The position numbers and the translations under genes were made by a program. Below are positions 22,467 through 33,914 of a stretch of 64,000 nucleotides of DNA, piece after piece. The notes beneath the pieces were generated by a model that saw nothing but the letters and a program-made list of their open reading frames with translations, ran no database searches and was not told the DNA's origin. Origin of the DNA: Zerene cesonia (Eukaryota > Arthropoda > Insecta > Lepidoptera > Pieridae); NCBI RefSeq assembly GCF_012273895.1, contig NC_052113.1, positions 2,098,195-2,162,194 on the forward strand. Direction: 5' to 3'. The first letter of the stretch is position 1. Each line of letters starts with the position of its first letter.

Positions 22467-25400
22467 ATGTCTTTATTCCGGAATATAAATCGAAATTTGT
22501 TCATGTCGCATAATATAAGTCAGGGGTACGTTATTCTTAACTTACATTAATGAAGGAGTGTGTATTAAAGAAAATGTATTTGAGATCTGAATATAATAAT
22601 TAAGAATTGCTTTTATTGCGTCAAATAGATCCACTATTACCTACTTAATAGGTACCTATTTTTTGTCACTTATATTTGACGTCGCCTCAGGGCTGTATCT
22701 ACCGCCGTTTCAATCAAATTTGTGTATATCATAAAAAATGCTTAGCTTGATAATTATTTATGAATTTTTTCGACTAAGTAGTTTATTGTAAAAATTTGCC
22801 ATTGAAAAATTAACATATTCACGAGCGATATTTCTAATACCTTAACCTTGTGGTGGTCCCCCAAAAATTTTTATACAGGCCCCCCCATGCTTTAAATTTT
22901 TTTCTGAGTGCACAAAAGATGTAATTTTTTTTTGCAATAATATCTTGTATTACAATATTTTTGTATCTTTTACAGAAATAATGTTCGGCACATGACCACA
23001 TTAAATTCTTCCTCACAATCGCTAAAATCTTATGAGGAAATTCCTGGACTGTCATCCCTACCGCTTATAGGACCGTTGCGCCACTTCTTACCTGTTATTG
23101 GTTAGTAACCTGATTATCAAGATTGATGGTACCAAATACCAATAATAAGACACCTTCAGGTACCCAGGGCCTAGTTTGACTGAAAATTTTAATGATAATA
23201 AAATTTTATATTAATTTTATCATTGTTCCTCGTCAATTCAATTGTTATTGCAATATACATTGACTATGTATTACAGTTATATCTAAATTTCATATTGATA
23301 CATCAGTCTTTCTAATCATGTAAAATGATTTAAAAAATTTACACCACCTTTCGTATATAGTTTTCAAAACAAAATACGAACCAATACCAAATTCAGATAT
23401 AAAAATACGTGGAAGTTGAGTACGCTTCGACATGAATTGGGCCAATTGCAACGTTGGCGAAGGTATTAAAGTACTGAACATCGGCGTGAAATAGTAGCAT
23501 GAAAATACTACGGTGAATAGAGACCCGTATCCTTCTTGTTGCCCTTTTTTATACCCATCGTCCATCCTTTCTTTATCACTTATACCTCAAAAGCGGGCAA
23601 CGCGACTGCAGAGGCCCTACTTCTGCACATGTCAAAAATCTCATGGGCGTGGTGATCGCTTTCCAACATGGATTACCAATAACATGTGTGATCAGCATTT
23701 CTTTTAATTAATAATTCTAAGGTGTTATGGTATTTTTCCATGTCATATTTGCATTTTAGGTACCGTGGGTCCACAAAAAACGTTATATGATTTGTGTAAA
23801 GTTCTATACGACAAATATGGACCTATTGTGAAACTGGAGGGTATATTTGGGAGGGCGAACATGTTGATATTGTATGAGCCGGAACACTATGATCAGGTTT
23901 GTTACAGAAAACCTTTATACAGTTATCTCTACGTAATCAGTACAAAGGAAGTACATACAAGAAATCTCAGTGTTCTTTAAAATTTTGGTGAAAAAATACT
24001 ATGCAGTATATCAAAATTTTTGCATAATACTACGCAAAAATTTTGATCTAGTAAATAATGAGTAACGATGTAATAAGTATGTATGTAACCCAGGTGTACA
24101 GATCTGAGGAAGTCAATCCATCTCGCCCGGGTTTCCAGACGTTGGTATACTACAGAACAAAGTTAAAGGAGTCGAGATTTGACGGCGTGTATGGACTCAC
24201 TACGGCGTAAGTGTAAAGTGAGCGATTGATTATTGCGTGATGTTTACTTTAATATTCTTGTGGTAAAGGCATTATTTATCAGGATCAGGAGATTGCTAGT
24301 GCTATATAATGCCTTTACCACAAGAAGACAGAGGATTGGCTCTAGACATTATTCAACAGAAAACAGGAGTTTTCTTTTGAATAATGTCTAGAGCCAATCC
24401 CTGCTGTGTTTTAAACACCAACAACAGACAGAACACGTACACATATTACGCACTGTAAAGTTTAATATAGCTAAAACGTATACTGCTTATGTTTCAGAGA
24501 AGGTTCACAATGGCGCGATTTCAGGAGTAAAGTGAATCCGATATTTTTAAAACCGAAGCTGGTTAAACTTTACGCACCAGCGCTGAGTGAAATAGCAGAT
24601 GACTTTATATCTAGGTAGTATTCGTTCTTAGAATGTTGATCAATACTTGTATTGAAAAAAAAAGTATATTTCTTAGTAAGTATGAAAAGTGCAATACGGT
24701 AAAATGCAAAGAACCGAGTTCGATATCTATTCTATACAAGTATAAGTTCCAATTTCATACAATGAATTGAATCACTTTTCGATTTACAGATTACTTAAAA
24801 ATGCTGATAACAGTGAAATGCTGAATGAGAAATTAGATGACGATCTGACAAAATGGTCTTTAGAATCAGTAGCTTACGTGGGTCTAGGAAGTAGAATAGG
24901 TTGTCTACGGGACAATTTGAAGGAAGACGATCCGGCTTTAACATTGATCAGATGTGCGAAAGAAGTTGTGGAATACACTTGGGAGTTGGAGTTCAAGCCA
25001 AATCCGTGGAAATATATACCGACACCGACATTTAATAAAGTCTTAGACACGTATGAGCGGCAGTGGAAGTATGTACTTTTCTAAATTTTCATATTAAATT
25101 GTTGTAAGCAAAGTTTAATATCTAGATTTAAATGTAACATATATATGTAAAATATCTAGATAGTTTAAATCAGTTTCTTAACACGTGTAACAAATTTTAT
25201 AAGCGTATACACGTTTTGTTTGCTTGTATATATGTATGTTTGTTCATAAATAAAAACCTTAAAGTCCAATTGAAATTTTCGACGCATGTTTCATCAAAAT
25301 CGGTTCAGTAGTTTTTGAGATTAATACACAGCATAATAAAGGATAATAGCGTAGCAAGGGCTTCCACGTCTTCTTTACGCTTTTTCAAATAACTGGAATT

Positions 25401-26728
25401 GTTGAAGTCAGTGAAGTCAGTTTAATTTATATTATAAATCACTACTTGTTTCTTTTAGTACAAGTGCTTTTTTCATAAAGGAAGCTCAAAGGCAGATAAA
25501 TGAGCGAGGCCATGATATTCCGGACGAGGACAAAAGTATCATTGAAAAGCTGCTAGCAGTTGATGAGAAGGTGGCCATCATGATGGCCAGTGAAATGTTG
25601 TTAGCAGGAATAGATACTGTGCGTTCCTTTTATACGATAAGATAAATACTAATTAAATACTTTATTTCACTCTTAATTTTCGTTGACGTTTCGAAACAAT
25701 CAAATTACAATTTAATTCGCTTTTACACATTTGCTATACATTGTTTTAATCTGTTTTTGGAAGATATGTGAAATCAATGATACTATCCTTTAAGATTATT
25801 TTTATTTCAAGGTGGCTTTCGGAGTAACGGCTCTATTGTATAATATGGCAAGTAACCCAGACGTGCAGACGAAACTTCGTGAAGAAATATATTCATCTAC
25901 GCCGAGTAAAAGATATTTAAAAGCATGCATCAAAGAGTCACAGAGATTACATCCGGTCATATCAGCAAATTTACGGAGAACTACCAAGGACCATATCGTT
26001 TCTAACTACCATATTCCTGCAGGGGTAACTTATTTTAATATGAAATGTAATTATGTTCCTGACCACCTCCTTGGTTAATCACTGTAGGAATCCTGTGTTC
26101 GACTAGCGGTGGGGGCTCACAAAATGATATGTCTCTGTCTGGCACGACAAAGGCTGACTTACTTCTTTATCCGTAAAGAAAATCGATCGGTGAAACACAT
26201 GTCCATCTTTGCCCCATACTCTACTAGGGGATACGGGATTTCACTACTAATTGTGTTGCTGTCTGATATTCTCATTCCATCGTAAATGATTATAAAAAAA
26301 ATTAACGATTTCATAGAAGTGAAATTTAGTGCTCAATAATAATAATATTTTCTCGTTGTTATCTATATCAAGTATTAGACTGTACAAAAATTATCGGTTT
26401 GCAGATTGATGTCCTGTCTCCAAACGAGGTGCTAAGTAAAATGGAGAAACATTATCCAAAAGCTACAGAATTTATACCAGAGCGATGGTTGGTCGATAAG
26501 TCAGATCCATTATATCATGGCAACACTCATCCCATGGTCACTCAGCCCTTTGGCTTCGGGGTGCGCTCGTGTATTGGAAGAAGAATAGCCGAGTTAGAGA
26601 CTGAGATTCTAATAGAGAAAGTGATACAGAATATGAGTGTGGCGTGGACGGGACCACCGCCGGAAAAGATCACTAAAGTCATGAACATGTTTAAGAAACC
26701 CTATCATTTTAAGTTTCAGCGCATTTAA
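22467..26728 (+). CDS. Mitochondrial-clan cytochrome P450, copy D (CYP333-like), complete
   Basis: Nine exons: 22467-22525, 22976-23100, 23760-23896, 24094-24206, 24498-24614, 24790-25068, 25459-25618, 25812-26024 and 26405-26728; 508 residues, one codon longer than B and C in exon 2. N terminus MSLFRNINRNLFMS is basic and lacks an ER anchor. I-helix AGIDT (326-330) keeps the canonical Thr, unlike B and C. K-helix E372-x-x-R375 (KESQRLHP), PERW, heme loop FGFGVRSCIGRRIAELE with Cys457. It is the most diverged of the three full copies in coding sequence and flanks, so it probably split first. Intron 2 holds a SINE, introns 3 and 4 hold hairpins, and intron 8 holds an F6 repeat. It converges with the METTL2 gene; the two stop codons are 228 bases apart. 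No AATAAA near the stop. Confidence 0.94.
23411..23690 (+). repeat. SINE-like family G, degenerate copy (intron 2 of copy D)
   Basis: TACGCTTCGACATGAATTGG through CATCGGCGTGAAATAGTAGC to CTCATGGGCGTGGTGATCGC. The same blocks as 11703-12039, but more diverged, so an older insertion. Confidence 0.65.
24010..24047. repeat. 14-bp hairpin in intron 3 of copy D
   Basis: ATCAAAATTTTTGC (24010-24023) pairs exactly with GCAAAAATTTTGAT (24034-24047) around a 10-base loop. Not seen in copies B or C. Confidence 0.7.
24255..24326. ncRNA. Tandem hairpin 1 in intron 4 of copy D (candidate hpRNA/miRNA or foldback element)
   Basis: The arm at 24255-24275 (TTCTTGTGGTAAAGGCATTA plus T) is the exact reverse complement of 24306-24326: 21 paired bases around a 30-base loop. 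The size fits a small-RNA precursor, but perfect pairing also fits a foldback transposon. Called from sequence only. Confidence 0.4.
24329..24403. ncRNA. Tandem hairpin 2 in intron 4 of copy D
   Basis: 24333-24356 pairs perfectly with 24377-24400 (24 bp). One C-T mismatch follows, then seven more pairs (24358-24364 with 24369-24375) closing on the tetraloop AGGA. Outside, CAG/CTG adds three pairs past a one-base bulge. Total about 34 pairs, starting two bases after hairpin 1 ends. Transcribed as part of the P450 intron on plus. Confidence 0.45.
26085..26260. repeat. Dispersed repeat F6 (intron 8 of copy D)
   Basis: GTAGGAATCCTGTGTTCGAC, then CGGTGAAACACATGTCCATC and ACTAGGGGATACGGGATTTC. Shares blocks with 1627-1690 and 41330-41465. 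Confidence 0.45.
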
Positions 26729-26956
26729 TTATTTTTGAAGTTTAAAATGAAACTAGAATGTTGTGTACTATGATTATATAGTTAAGGATGCGGTTTACTA
26801 CCTCTACTTTTTATTTGAGTATTTATGTATGCGTGAACTGTCACAATGACAGTTAAAATAGGAAAGTTGATGTTAATTTTAAGTATAAATTTACATATAT
26901 AAAGATGAACTTACGATTTTTGATACACTTTATTGTACAAGCATTTATAATCAAGA

Positions 26957-29552
26957 TCATAGTGGTTTCCTATACTTAGCTTGTATCCACACTCGGTACA
27001 TTGTCAACTTTTTACCTCTATTTACTTGGAGACGTCTGTCAATTAAATTCTGTTCCTCTAAAAATCCAGCACTTTTAAACATATTGGAGATTTCTTCTTG
27101 TGTGAAAAAGTATACTAGGGTTTTGTCTCCACGGGCATAGAAGTTGTCCGATATACACCGTCCTTTTTTGAATCGCAATTGCGCTAAATCGTACTTTCCA
27201 TAATCTCGAAATACAACGAGACCGCCAGGCTTGAGGTATTTAAAAATATTACATATTACGCCATTCATCCTGAAATGTTATTATTTAATTTTTAAGTACA
27301 ATTAATAATTTAAGCATATAAAAGCCTTAATATAATAATTTTTATTGTAAATATTTTTTATTTCATAAAAATACTATATATTATTATTATTTTGTCTTAT
27401 AAGATTTTGCAGAAAAAAACCTTTTATAATTTGAAACCACAATTATTTATTTTTTTAAGGCAATTAAAATTTTTATCTAAAATAAATTGTTTTCCCATTT
27501 ATGTGTACTTTTACGCAACTGATTGACAGATTCTTTTTGTTGAACCAAATGCTATAATGATTAATTGCAAATTTGGGATATACTTGTAGTTAAGATCAAT
27601 GAAATTAAATTTAATTACCTTGGAAATATTTTTTTTTTAGTTAAACAGCCTTAAGTACTTATATTTGTAGTATTTTATAGAATATAAAAAAATATATACA
27701 TCATGAGGCAGAATTCCAACCTGCATCAGTCACCTTGGCTGGCCTAGCAGTTGAAAAGCTACACCAACATACTTCAAATACCTAAGATGCTATTGAAATA
27801 TATAAAAACCAAACTAAACAGATATAGGTATTCTGAGGCAAAATACATTCAAAGTTTGCAGTTGAAAATTTAAATCAGTGTATATACATAAAATCTACAG
27901 TTGGTTAAAATCCAAACAAAACATGACTGTAACATTATGATATTTTTGGCAAAAAAAATAAATTTTAATTAAGATCTGCCTAAGATAAAAGAAAACATCA
28001 GAGCTGCATGGATTGCTGATGATTTTATCACACACCTGAGTATATACTTTAGGACATTTACAATGTAAACTTTCAAAAATTCTATGTTACTGCATTTTAA
28101 CAGACTTTAATTATATTAGATAACTAGTTCCCATTGTTAGTTGCAGTGTTTAAATAAAAAAGTGACTTACTTGTGTGGATCGATAGCCGATAATACAAAT
28201 ATCAATACAATTATATCAATGCTGTTCTCTTCAAAGGGCACATTCCAGTCTGTAGTGGTAGCATCGAGTACAAAAACTTCACACCTCTTTGTATCATACA
28301 GTTCATTATCTTTCATAATTTCTATAGCTTTGGAGGAGAAATCGCAGCCATAAATAAAGAGATTAGGATCCCGACTGTATTGTAGAATGGGAAAGATTGT
28401 GTTGCCTACACCGCAGCCAATTTCGAAGATATATCTTTTCACACTGGGCTCAATGTTTGTGTTTTGAAGTTGTACTCCAATGTCATTTACATTAGAGTCA
28501 TTGGGATACACTCGGCAGGGAGCTGAAGTGTTGTCGGGTGCTAATTCTGGAAACTCGGTGAAGAGCCAGTGCCTGTCTTTGAAAAATCTGAAAGATAATA
28601 GCAATGATTTACATACATTGGAAATATACTGTGTCTCCTAACCTACCAGGTTGACAGGAAGTGATTGCTGCTTAATAAATTAGACCATCTATTGTTCTTC
28701 TCTGCTGGCAGATTGTTTTATTTATTTTACTTTATTCTGTATAGCTTGGTGAACAGTAAATAGTTTTGATATGATTTGTTTTATTTTTATTCAAAATTAT
28801 TAAGCTTTTTTTGAGGACTTTTAGAATGTTAACTCTATAAACTAATATTGATACATAATTTATTTAATTATTTTACCTTAGAATTAATGGTAAATAAACA
28901 AAAATAAAGGATTGGCTTTCCTAAAAAAAGAAATTTTGCTATGAACCTTATTAGTTACATTTTTATTAGGATTGGGGTAGTTATACAAATTATTTAACCA
29001 ACATTAAACCTGTTTTGGTGAATGTCATAAAAATCATCCCAGTGTTTATCAGCATTTTCTTCTAAATCTTTCAAGGTATCATCAGAAAACGTTACGAGGG
29101 AGTTTTGTTCGACTTTCTCCTGAGCTGCCTTCTCTTGTTCCTCATCCCATTGCACATTATCCCTGAAAGATTTTTATTTACTTTTTTAATAAATTGAGAT
29201 ATGTATTTTTATTCAATAATCATCTCATTATTTTGTTAAATTAAATTTGAATACAACTTTTAATAGACATCGATAGACATATTTCACGAAACATCTTGTG
29301 CTTATAACTATCAACTATAGATACCATGCATTGAACAGATAAAGGTCATTGCGGTCTTTTAGAAGCCGTGATCCACCGGCAGGTTTCTTTCTATGCCTTG
29401 TGCTTTCCAAAGCCACTTCATTCGTATGTCGTATTTTTGTACAACTTCTAATTGAAATATGAAATACAGTACCAAGCGTTATGTTTAAAGACCTCGTCCA
29501 CATTTTCAAGCAATCTGTTGCCAAATTGAGGCCTTTTGTCTGTTTCTTCCAT
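26957..29552 (-). CDS. METTL2: METTL2/METTL8-type tRNA N3-methylcytidine methyltransferase
   Basis: Four minus-strand exons: 29552-29473, 29162-29010, 28587-28171 and 27269-26957 (stop TGA); 320 residues. N terminus: RPQFGNRLLENVDEVFKHNAW, then DNVQWDEEQ, WDDFYDIHQN and RFFKDRHWLFTEFPEL, all METTL2 hallmarks. SAM motif I is FEIGCGVGNTIFPIL; then YGCDFSS, DIIVLIFVLSAIDP, FRDYGKYDLAQLRFKKGRC and DRRLQVNRGKKLTMYRVW. The enzyme makes m3C32 in the anticodon loop of tRNA-Thr and tRNA-Arg (cytosol, METTL2) or of mitochondrial tRNAs (METTL8). Exon 1 has a second frame and a second donor that would swap the N terminus for a mitochondrial one (next entry). AATAAA at 26934-26929. Convergent with P450 copy D. 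Assignment is firm. Confidence 0.95.
29325..29503 (-). CDS. Alternative METTL2 first coding exon with mitochondrial presequence (METTL8-like)
   Basis: A second ATG at 29503 opens a +1 frame that stays open to a donor at 29324-29323, giving 59 codons plus TG, the same splice phase as the main exon 1, so it joins exon 2 as W-DNVQW. The start, MWTRSLNITLGTVFHISIRS, has Arg and hydroxylated residues and no acidic residue until position 29: a typical mitochondrial presequence. Its end, GGSRLLKDRNDLYLFNAW, aligns without gaps to the end of the main exon 1, FGNRLLENVDEVFKHNAW. Predicted protein 353 residues. Bases 29503-29473 would code in two frames. Use of the exon in vivo is inference. Confidence 0.6.
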
Positions 29553-29790
29553 TTATTTGATTGATTTAGAAGAAAATTTTTGAAGGTTTCACTTAATTTT
29601 AAAAGTATTTATCTCTATTGTTAACATAAACATAACCTCTAAATCATGATTTGACGTCCTGACATTGGAATGACAAATGACGTACTGTCATTAACACATG
29701 GGACGTATAACATAGATTGAATAGTAATTGACAGACTTGAATAAAAATAATAAGAATTCGAACTTTTCAATCTTCAATTTGGATTGCAAT

Positions 29791-29958
29791 CAGTGGCGTA
29801 GCTATCATAGGGCCAGGTGGTGCAGTGCACCAGGGCCCCGGAGCTCAGGGGGCCCTCTAACCTCAGCCATGAAAGAGGGGAGGAAGGCGGAAAGAGGGGA
29901 GGAGGGCCCGATTCTTTCCCTATGCACCAGGGCCCTTGTCCCCATAACTACACCACTG
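29791..29958. mobile_element. hAT-like MITE with 8-bp target duplication
   Basis: 168 bases starting CAGTGGCGTAGCTAT and ending ATAACTACACCACTG: imperfect terminal inverted repeats, the second reading CAGTGGTGTAGTTAT on minus. Flanked by ATTGCAAT (29783-29790) and ATTACAAT (29959-29966), an 8-bp duplication with one mismatch, the size made by hAT transposases. No coding capacity. Confidence 0.75.
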
Positions 29959-30164
29959 ATTACAATGCAATTTATACTGTTAGCTTAGAATATTATAACT
30001 GTTCTGTCATCTGTGCTTCCAATAATTTGTATTGAAGTGGATACACGGAACATAATAAATATATAAAGTAATGTTGTTGAAGATCAAGAACATTAAAAAA
30101 TATTTTAATTTATTTGTTTTCTAAGTCACTGTACCTAGAAGTATATTTGGATTAATTTTTTTCT

Positions 30165-30425
30165 TTGTTAAAGCGGGTTACTGAGTTATCCGATAAGCGA
30201 TCACCGTCGCCCGTTTTAAGTGAAAAGGGATTTAGAAACGGTTGACGACAGGAATAAGGTATTGAAGGGAATGAAGGGAAGATGGAGGAATAGGACATGG
30301 GCGTCTGGCTTTCCCATATGCCGAACGAACAGAAACAGAACAGAAACATTCGTCAGAGTTCTGATACCATCCCTGGTGCTGGATGGCCCAGCTTGTGCTA
30401 AAGCGTGCTCGACTCCAGCATTACA
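30165..30425 (-). repeat. SINE-like family G, minus-strand copy
   Basis: The plus strand shows GGAAGATGGAGGAATAGGAC, TTTCCCATATGCCGAACG and TAAAGCGTGCTCGACTCCAG, the reverse of the family G 5' half. Confidence 0.55.
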
Positions 30426-31130
30426 TTGAATTTTTATTGATTAAGAGAAATAAGATTGATTATAATTAAATTTAAAGCTCAAAATAATTTCAATGTATAA
30501 ACAAATAAATAACTGTTAGGCTTCCTTATCATAATCATCATATTAAAATACCATTTTTTTAACACATAAACATGCAAAAGAATATTCAGTATTTGTTTGC
30601 AAAACAAAATTTGTTAAAGGAATGTCACCATTTTTGATTAATTAAGTTTATAATATTAATTTTAACTATAACTAAACTTCCAAAATTTCGTTAATGAGTT
30701 ATGCTGAATGGAAATATATTTAGAAAAAAGTCTTGTAGATATCGTAATTCCAATTTGTTACTGAATTTGATGTTATTGCGTCATAAACGACGTTTGATGC
30801 TGTACTGTGATCAAAGCAAACATCATAAAAACGATTCTTCGGGTCATTAACGACTTCCCGCAAACGAAATAGCTGTATGTTGAAATTTATAACGTCTCTT
30901 AAACTGACAAACTTTAGCAAGATGTGACCATAAAACGAGATTTTGCTTAGACGCCTAGTATTCCTGGGAAGACTAAGTCGGTTAGTCGAAAAGCTATCCT
31001 GCAAAAGAGATCAATGTTTCGTATTAAGACTGCCACTAACTTTTTGGTATAAAGTGGGCATTTTATTGCAAACTATACTGCCATTATATATATATATACT
31101 ACCATTAAATATGGCTAAACTTATATAACA

Positions 31131-31330
31131 CTAGCTGCGCCTTGCGGTTTCATCTCCGTAAGTCTGTATCCCGTGGGAATATCGGGAAAAAAAGTTGCCT
31201 ATATGTTATTCGAGTTTTACAGCTATCTAAGTACCAAATTTTATTGCAATCGGTTCAGTAGTTTTTGCGTGAAAGAGTAACAAATATACACACATCCTTA
31301 CAAACTTTAGCATTTATAATATTAGTAGGA
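31131..31330 (+). repeat. Dispersed repeat family F1, copy 3
   Basis: CTAGCTGCGCCTTGCGGTTT through CAATCGGTTCAGTAGTTTTT to TTTATAATATTAGTAGGAT. Confidence 0.8.
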
Positions 31331-31339
31331 TAGTAGGAT

Positions 31340-32490
31340 ACTTCAAATAAAGTAATTAAGTAAGCTTAATAAGTCTATCACGGAGATGCTTGTATAACTT
31401 TTTTAATTTTTTAAAGATAGTTACAGCTTCCGATTCATACAAATATCATAACTAAGGTGTAATGGTATGGCACAATATTTATAATGTGTAATAAGATTGG
31501 ATTTTATAAAATAATTAAGATCAAAAAATTAAATTATTATATATTGAATTATCAACTCGGAACAGAAAGATATTGTGTCATCAATGAAACCAGTACAAAA
31601 GTTTTGATATAATTTTTTTTTATAATTTTTTCTTTTATTTTTTTAATGATTTGTTGACTTATATTTCATTCTTGGTAGCAGTAAGGAAAAATTTTTGATC
31701 AAAAATAGTATTACCACAGGGAACATATTACTATATTAGGTATTACCAACATACGTACTACATACATTTAACTATACGTATTACATTCTTACCATTTTCT
31801 TCCGAGAACAAAAGATGATACATCTGCCTTATTTTATTATTCTTAATTCAATTTTAGATGTTAATGTGACGCATAACATTGTACATGAACGAGATAAAAT
31901 AAAACACAAAATATCAAATAAGAAGTTCAGGAAATTTCCATATAATCCTTCATTAAATAGAGATTTTACCACGACCTTCTGGAAAAACACTCAACACGCA
32001 TGGAACTACAGGAATCTTTTCGTTACTAGTATTCAAACTAGGTCTTTGGTAGCAGCTTTAAGCTTCCCGCTATTAGCAATTTAGTACTTTCCTTCTTGCT
32101 GACTTGCTACCTAAGTATAACCACAGATAACATAATACTACGTATATAACAAACACAATTCGATGCACAAACTAATTTCGGTTCGCTAGTGTACAAGCGA
32201 TTAAAATAAACAAAAGCAATCGAAGTCTCGATTTGAGCGGGCTAGAGAACATCTGAATTTAGGAACTAAGTCTGGCGTGTAGCGAACAGGTATCATGTGA
32301 CAGTTCTGAAATCGACTGCATAACTTTGCAGCGCGGGGCAGGGATGTATTTGGGATTGTAGAGGAATTAAATAGGGATTCACATTACTTTTATATGTTTA
32401 CTTAGGGTTTCTTTCAGGGGTTACATTCATTATTGAGAGTGGATTAGATAAGATTTTAACAACCTTTCCACATTTTCCGTCAAATAAAAT
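31340..32490. other. No gene seen
   Basis: AT-rich. The 89-residue open frame at 31815-32084 has no recognisable motif and no good splice context. Confidence 0.5.
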
Positions 32491-32496
32491 GCAATA

Positions 32497-32690
32497 TCCT
32501 ACTAATATTATAAATGCGAAAGTTTTTAAGGATGTGTGTGTTTATTGCTCTTTCACGCAAAAACTGCTGACCCGATTGCTATAAAATTTGGTATGTAGAT
32601 AGCTGGACAATTGGAATAACATATAGGCAACTTTTTATCCCGATATTCCTAACGGACTTACGCGGGTGAAACCGCGGGGCGCAGCTAGTT
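32497..32690 (-). repeat. Dispersed repeat family F1, copy 4 (inverted)
   Basis: CCTACTAATATTATAAATGC through TGGTATGTAGATAGCTGGAC to ACCGCGGGGCGCAGCTAGT, the reverse complement of the other copies. Confidence 0.8.
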
Positions 32691-33690
32691 ATTTCTATAA
32701 TAAGATTTTTAGCATATTTTTAAATGTTGATACAACTACTAGTACTTCGATAGTATAGATATTGGTAGAGTCGGAATTAGTTTCGAATGTGTGAATGAAC
32801 TGCATGTAAATGCAATGTAAATCACGTAGTAAGTGCACAAAGCAAAACGTGTGTCACCTTGTGCAGTGTGTGAAGTTACACTTCCCTGAGTTGTAGAAAG
32901 AGACAGAATGATTGTCTGGAAAATTCTAATCACTTTTAAGACTTACGTCTGCAATAGTTTGGAACTTTAAGAAATCTTTTTTTTAGATACAGAAAATCTA
33001 TGGGCGATATAAAGGAATCAATATATATATAATCTGTAACAGTAAAAGAAATCAACTAGTGAACTAAATTTTGGTTTATATAACTCATACATAAAGAATA
33101 TTATGACTTAAAGGATTGATATATCCCTAAAGGAAATGAATCAAAAATAAAAATATTATGTTATGGGCTATCCATTTAAATACTCCTATATAATCCAAGG
33201 CCCCAAAGAAGCTGTATTACCTGAATACCGAATGTGCCAAATGCTTCGTCTATTCACATATCGGTTGTGCGTCAAAGTAGAAGTTAGAACAGTTGTACGC
33301 TATACAGTCTCCAGTCTACACACTCGGCACTCAACCGTTTCGATTTGAACTGTTAAATACAACTTATGCACGGTTTGAACTTCCATAACTGAAATGTTAA
33401 CTGCATCTGAGCTTGAAAATTGTTTGTCCGCATCGAAGTGGGAACACTTAATTTGCTAATTTGTTTTATGTGTCCAGACACATCGACTTTTATTATATTG
33501 ATCGAAGTCCAGGCGTACATCTTTCGTGTTTATGAGTATCTTAAATCTTAAATAAGATGGTAAGCGCGTTTGATTGTTTTGAGATTTGAGAATTATTAGT
33601 TTGACACTACTTGACAAAGTATATTTTATGTACACAATATTCACCCGTCAGTCCATAAGTTTATCTTAAATATAATGTGTAAAAACTAAA

Positions 33691-33796
33691 TGCGCCCCGC
33701 GTAAGTCCGTATCCCATAGGAATATCGGGATAAAAAGTTGCCTATATGTTATTCAAGTCTTTTAGCTATCTACGTACCAATTTTCATTGCAATCGT
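33691..33796 (+). repeat. Dispersed repeat family F1, copy 5, 3'-truncated
   Basis: GCGCCCCGCGTAAGTCCGTA through TAGCTATCTACGTACCAATT, ending abruptly at GCAATCG where unrelated sequence begins. Confidence 0.7.
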
Positions 33797-33914
33797 AAAC
33801 AGAATGTAATTTGGTTTAGATGGTTCTTAATTGTCTCAATAGATGGCGTTGGGTGTCCTATAGTCACAAGGAACCGAAAAAATAGAAGTAATTCCATTAC
33901 TGAGGCGGAACCAC

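Noticed and set aside
29728..30035. Open frames of 72-86 codons
   Set aside because: They lie across the hAT-like MITE and are low-complexity Gly/Glu/Arg readings of its GC-rich core.
30720..31004. 94-codon minus frame with a phrase (YDVCFDHSTASNVVYDAI) faintly like the start of a kinesin motor domain
   Set aside because: No P-loop or neighbouring motor motif follows and no partner exon is visible; the resemblance is too short to call.
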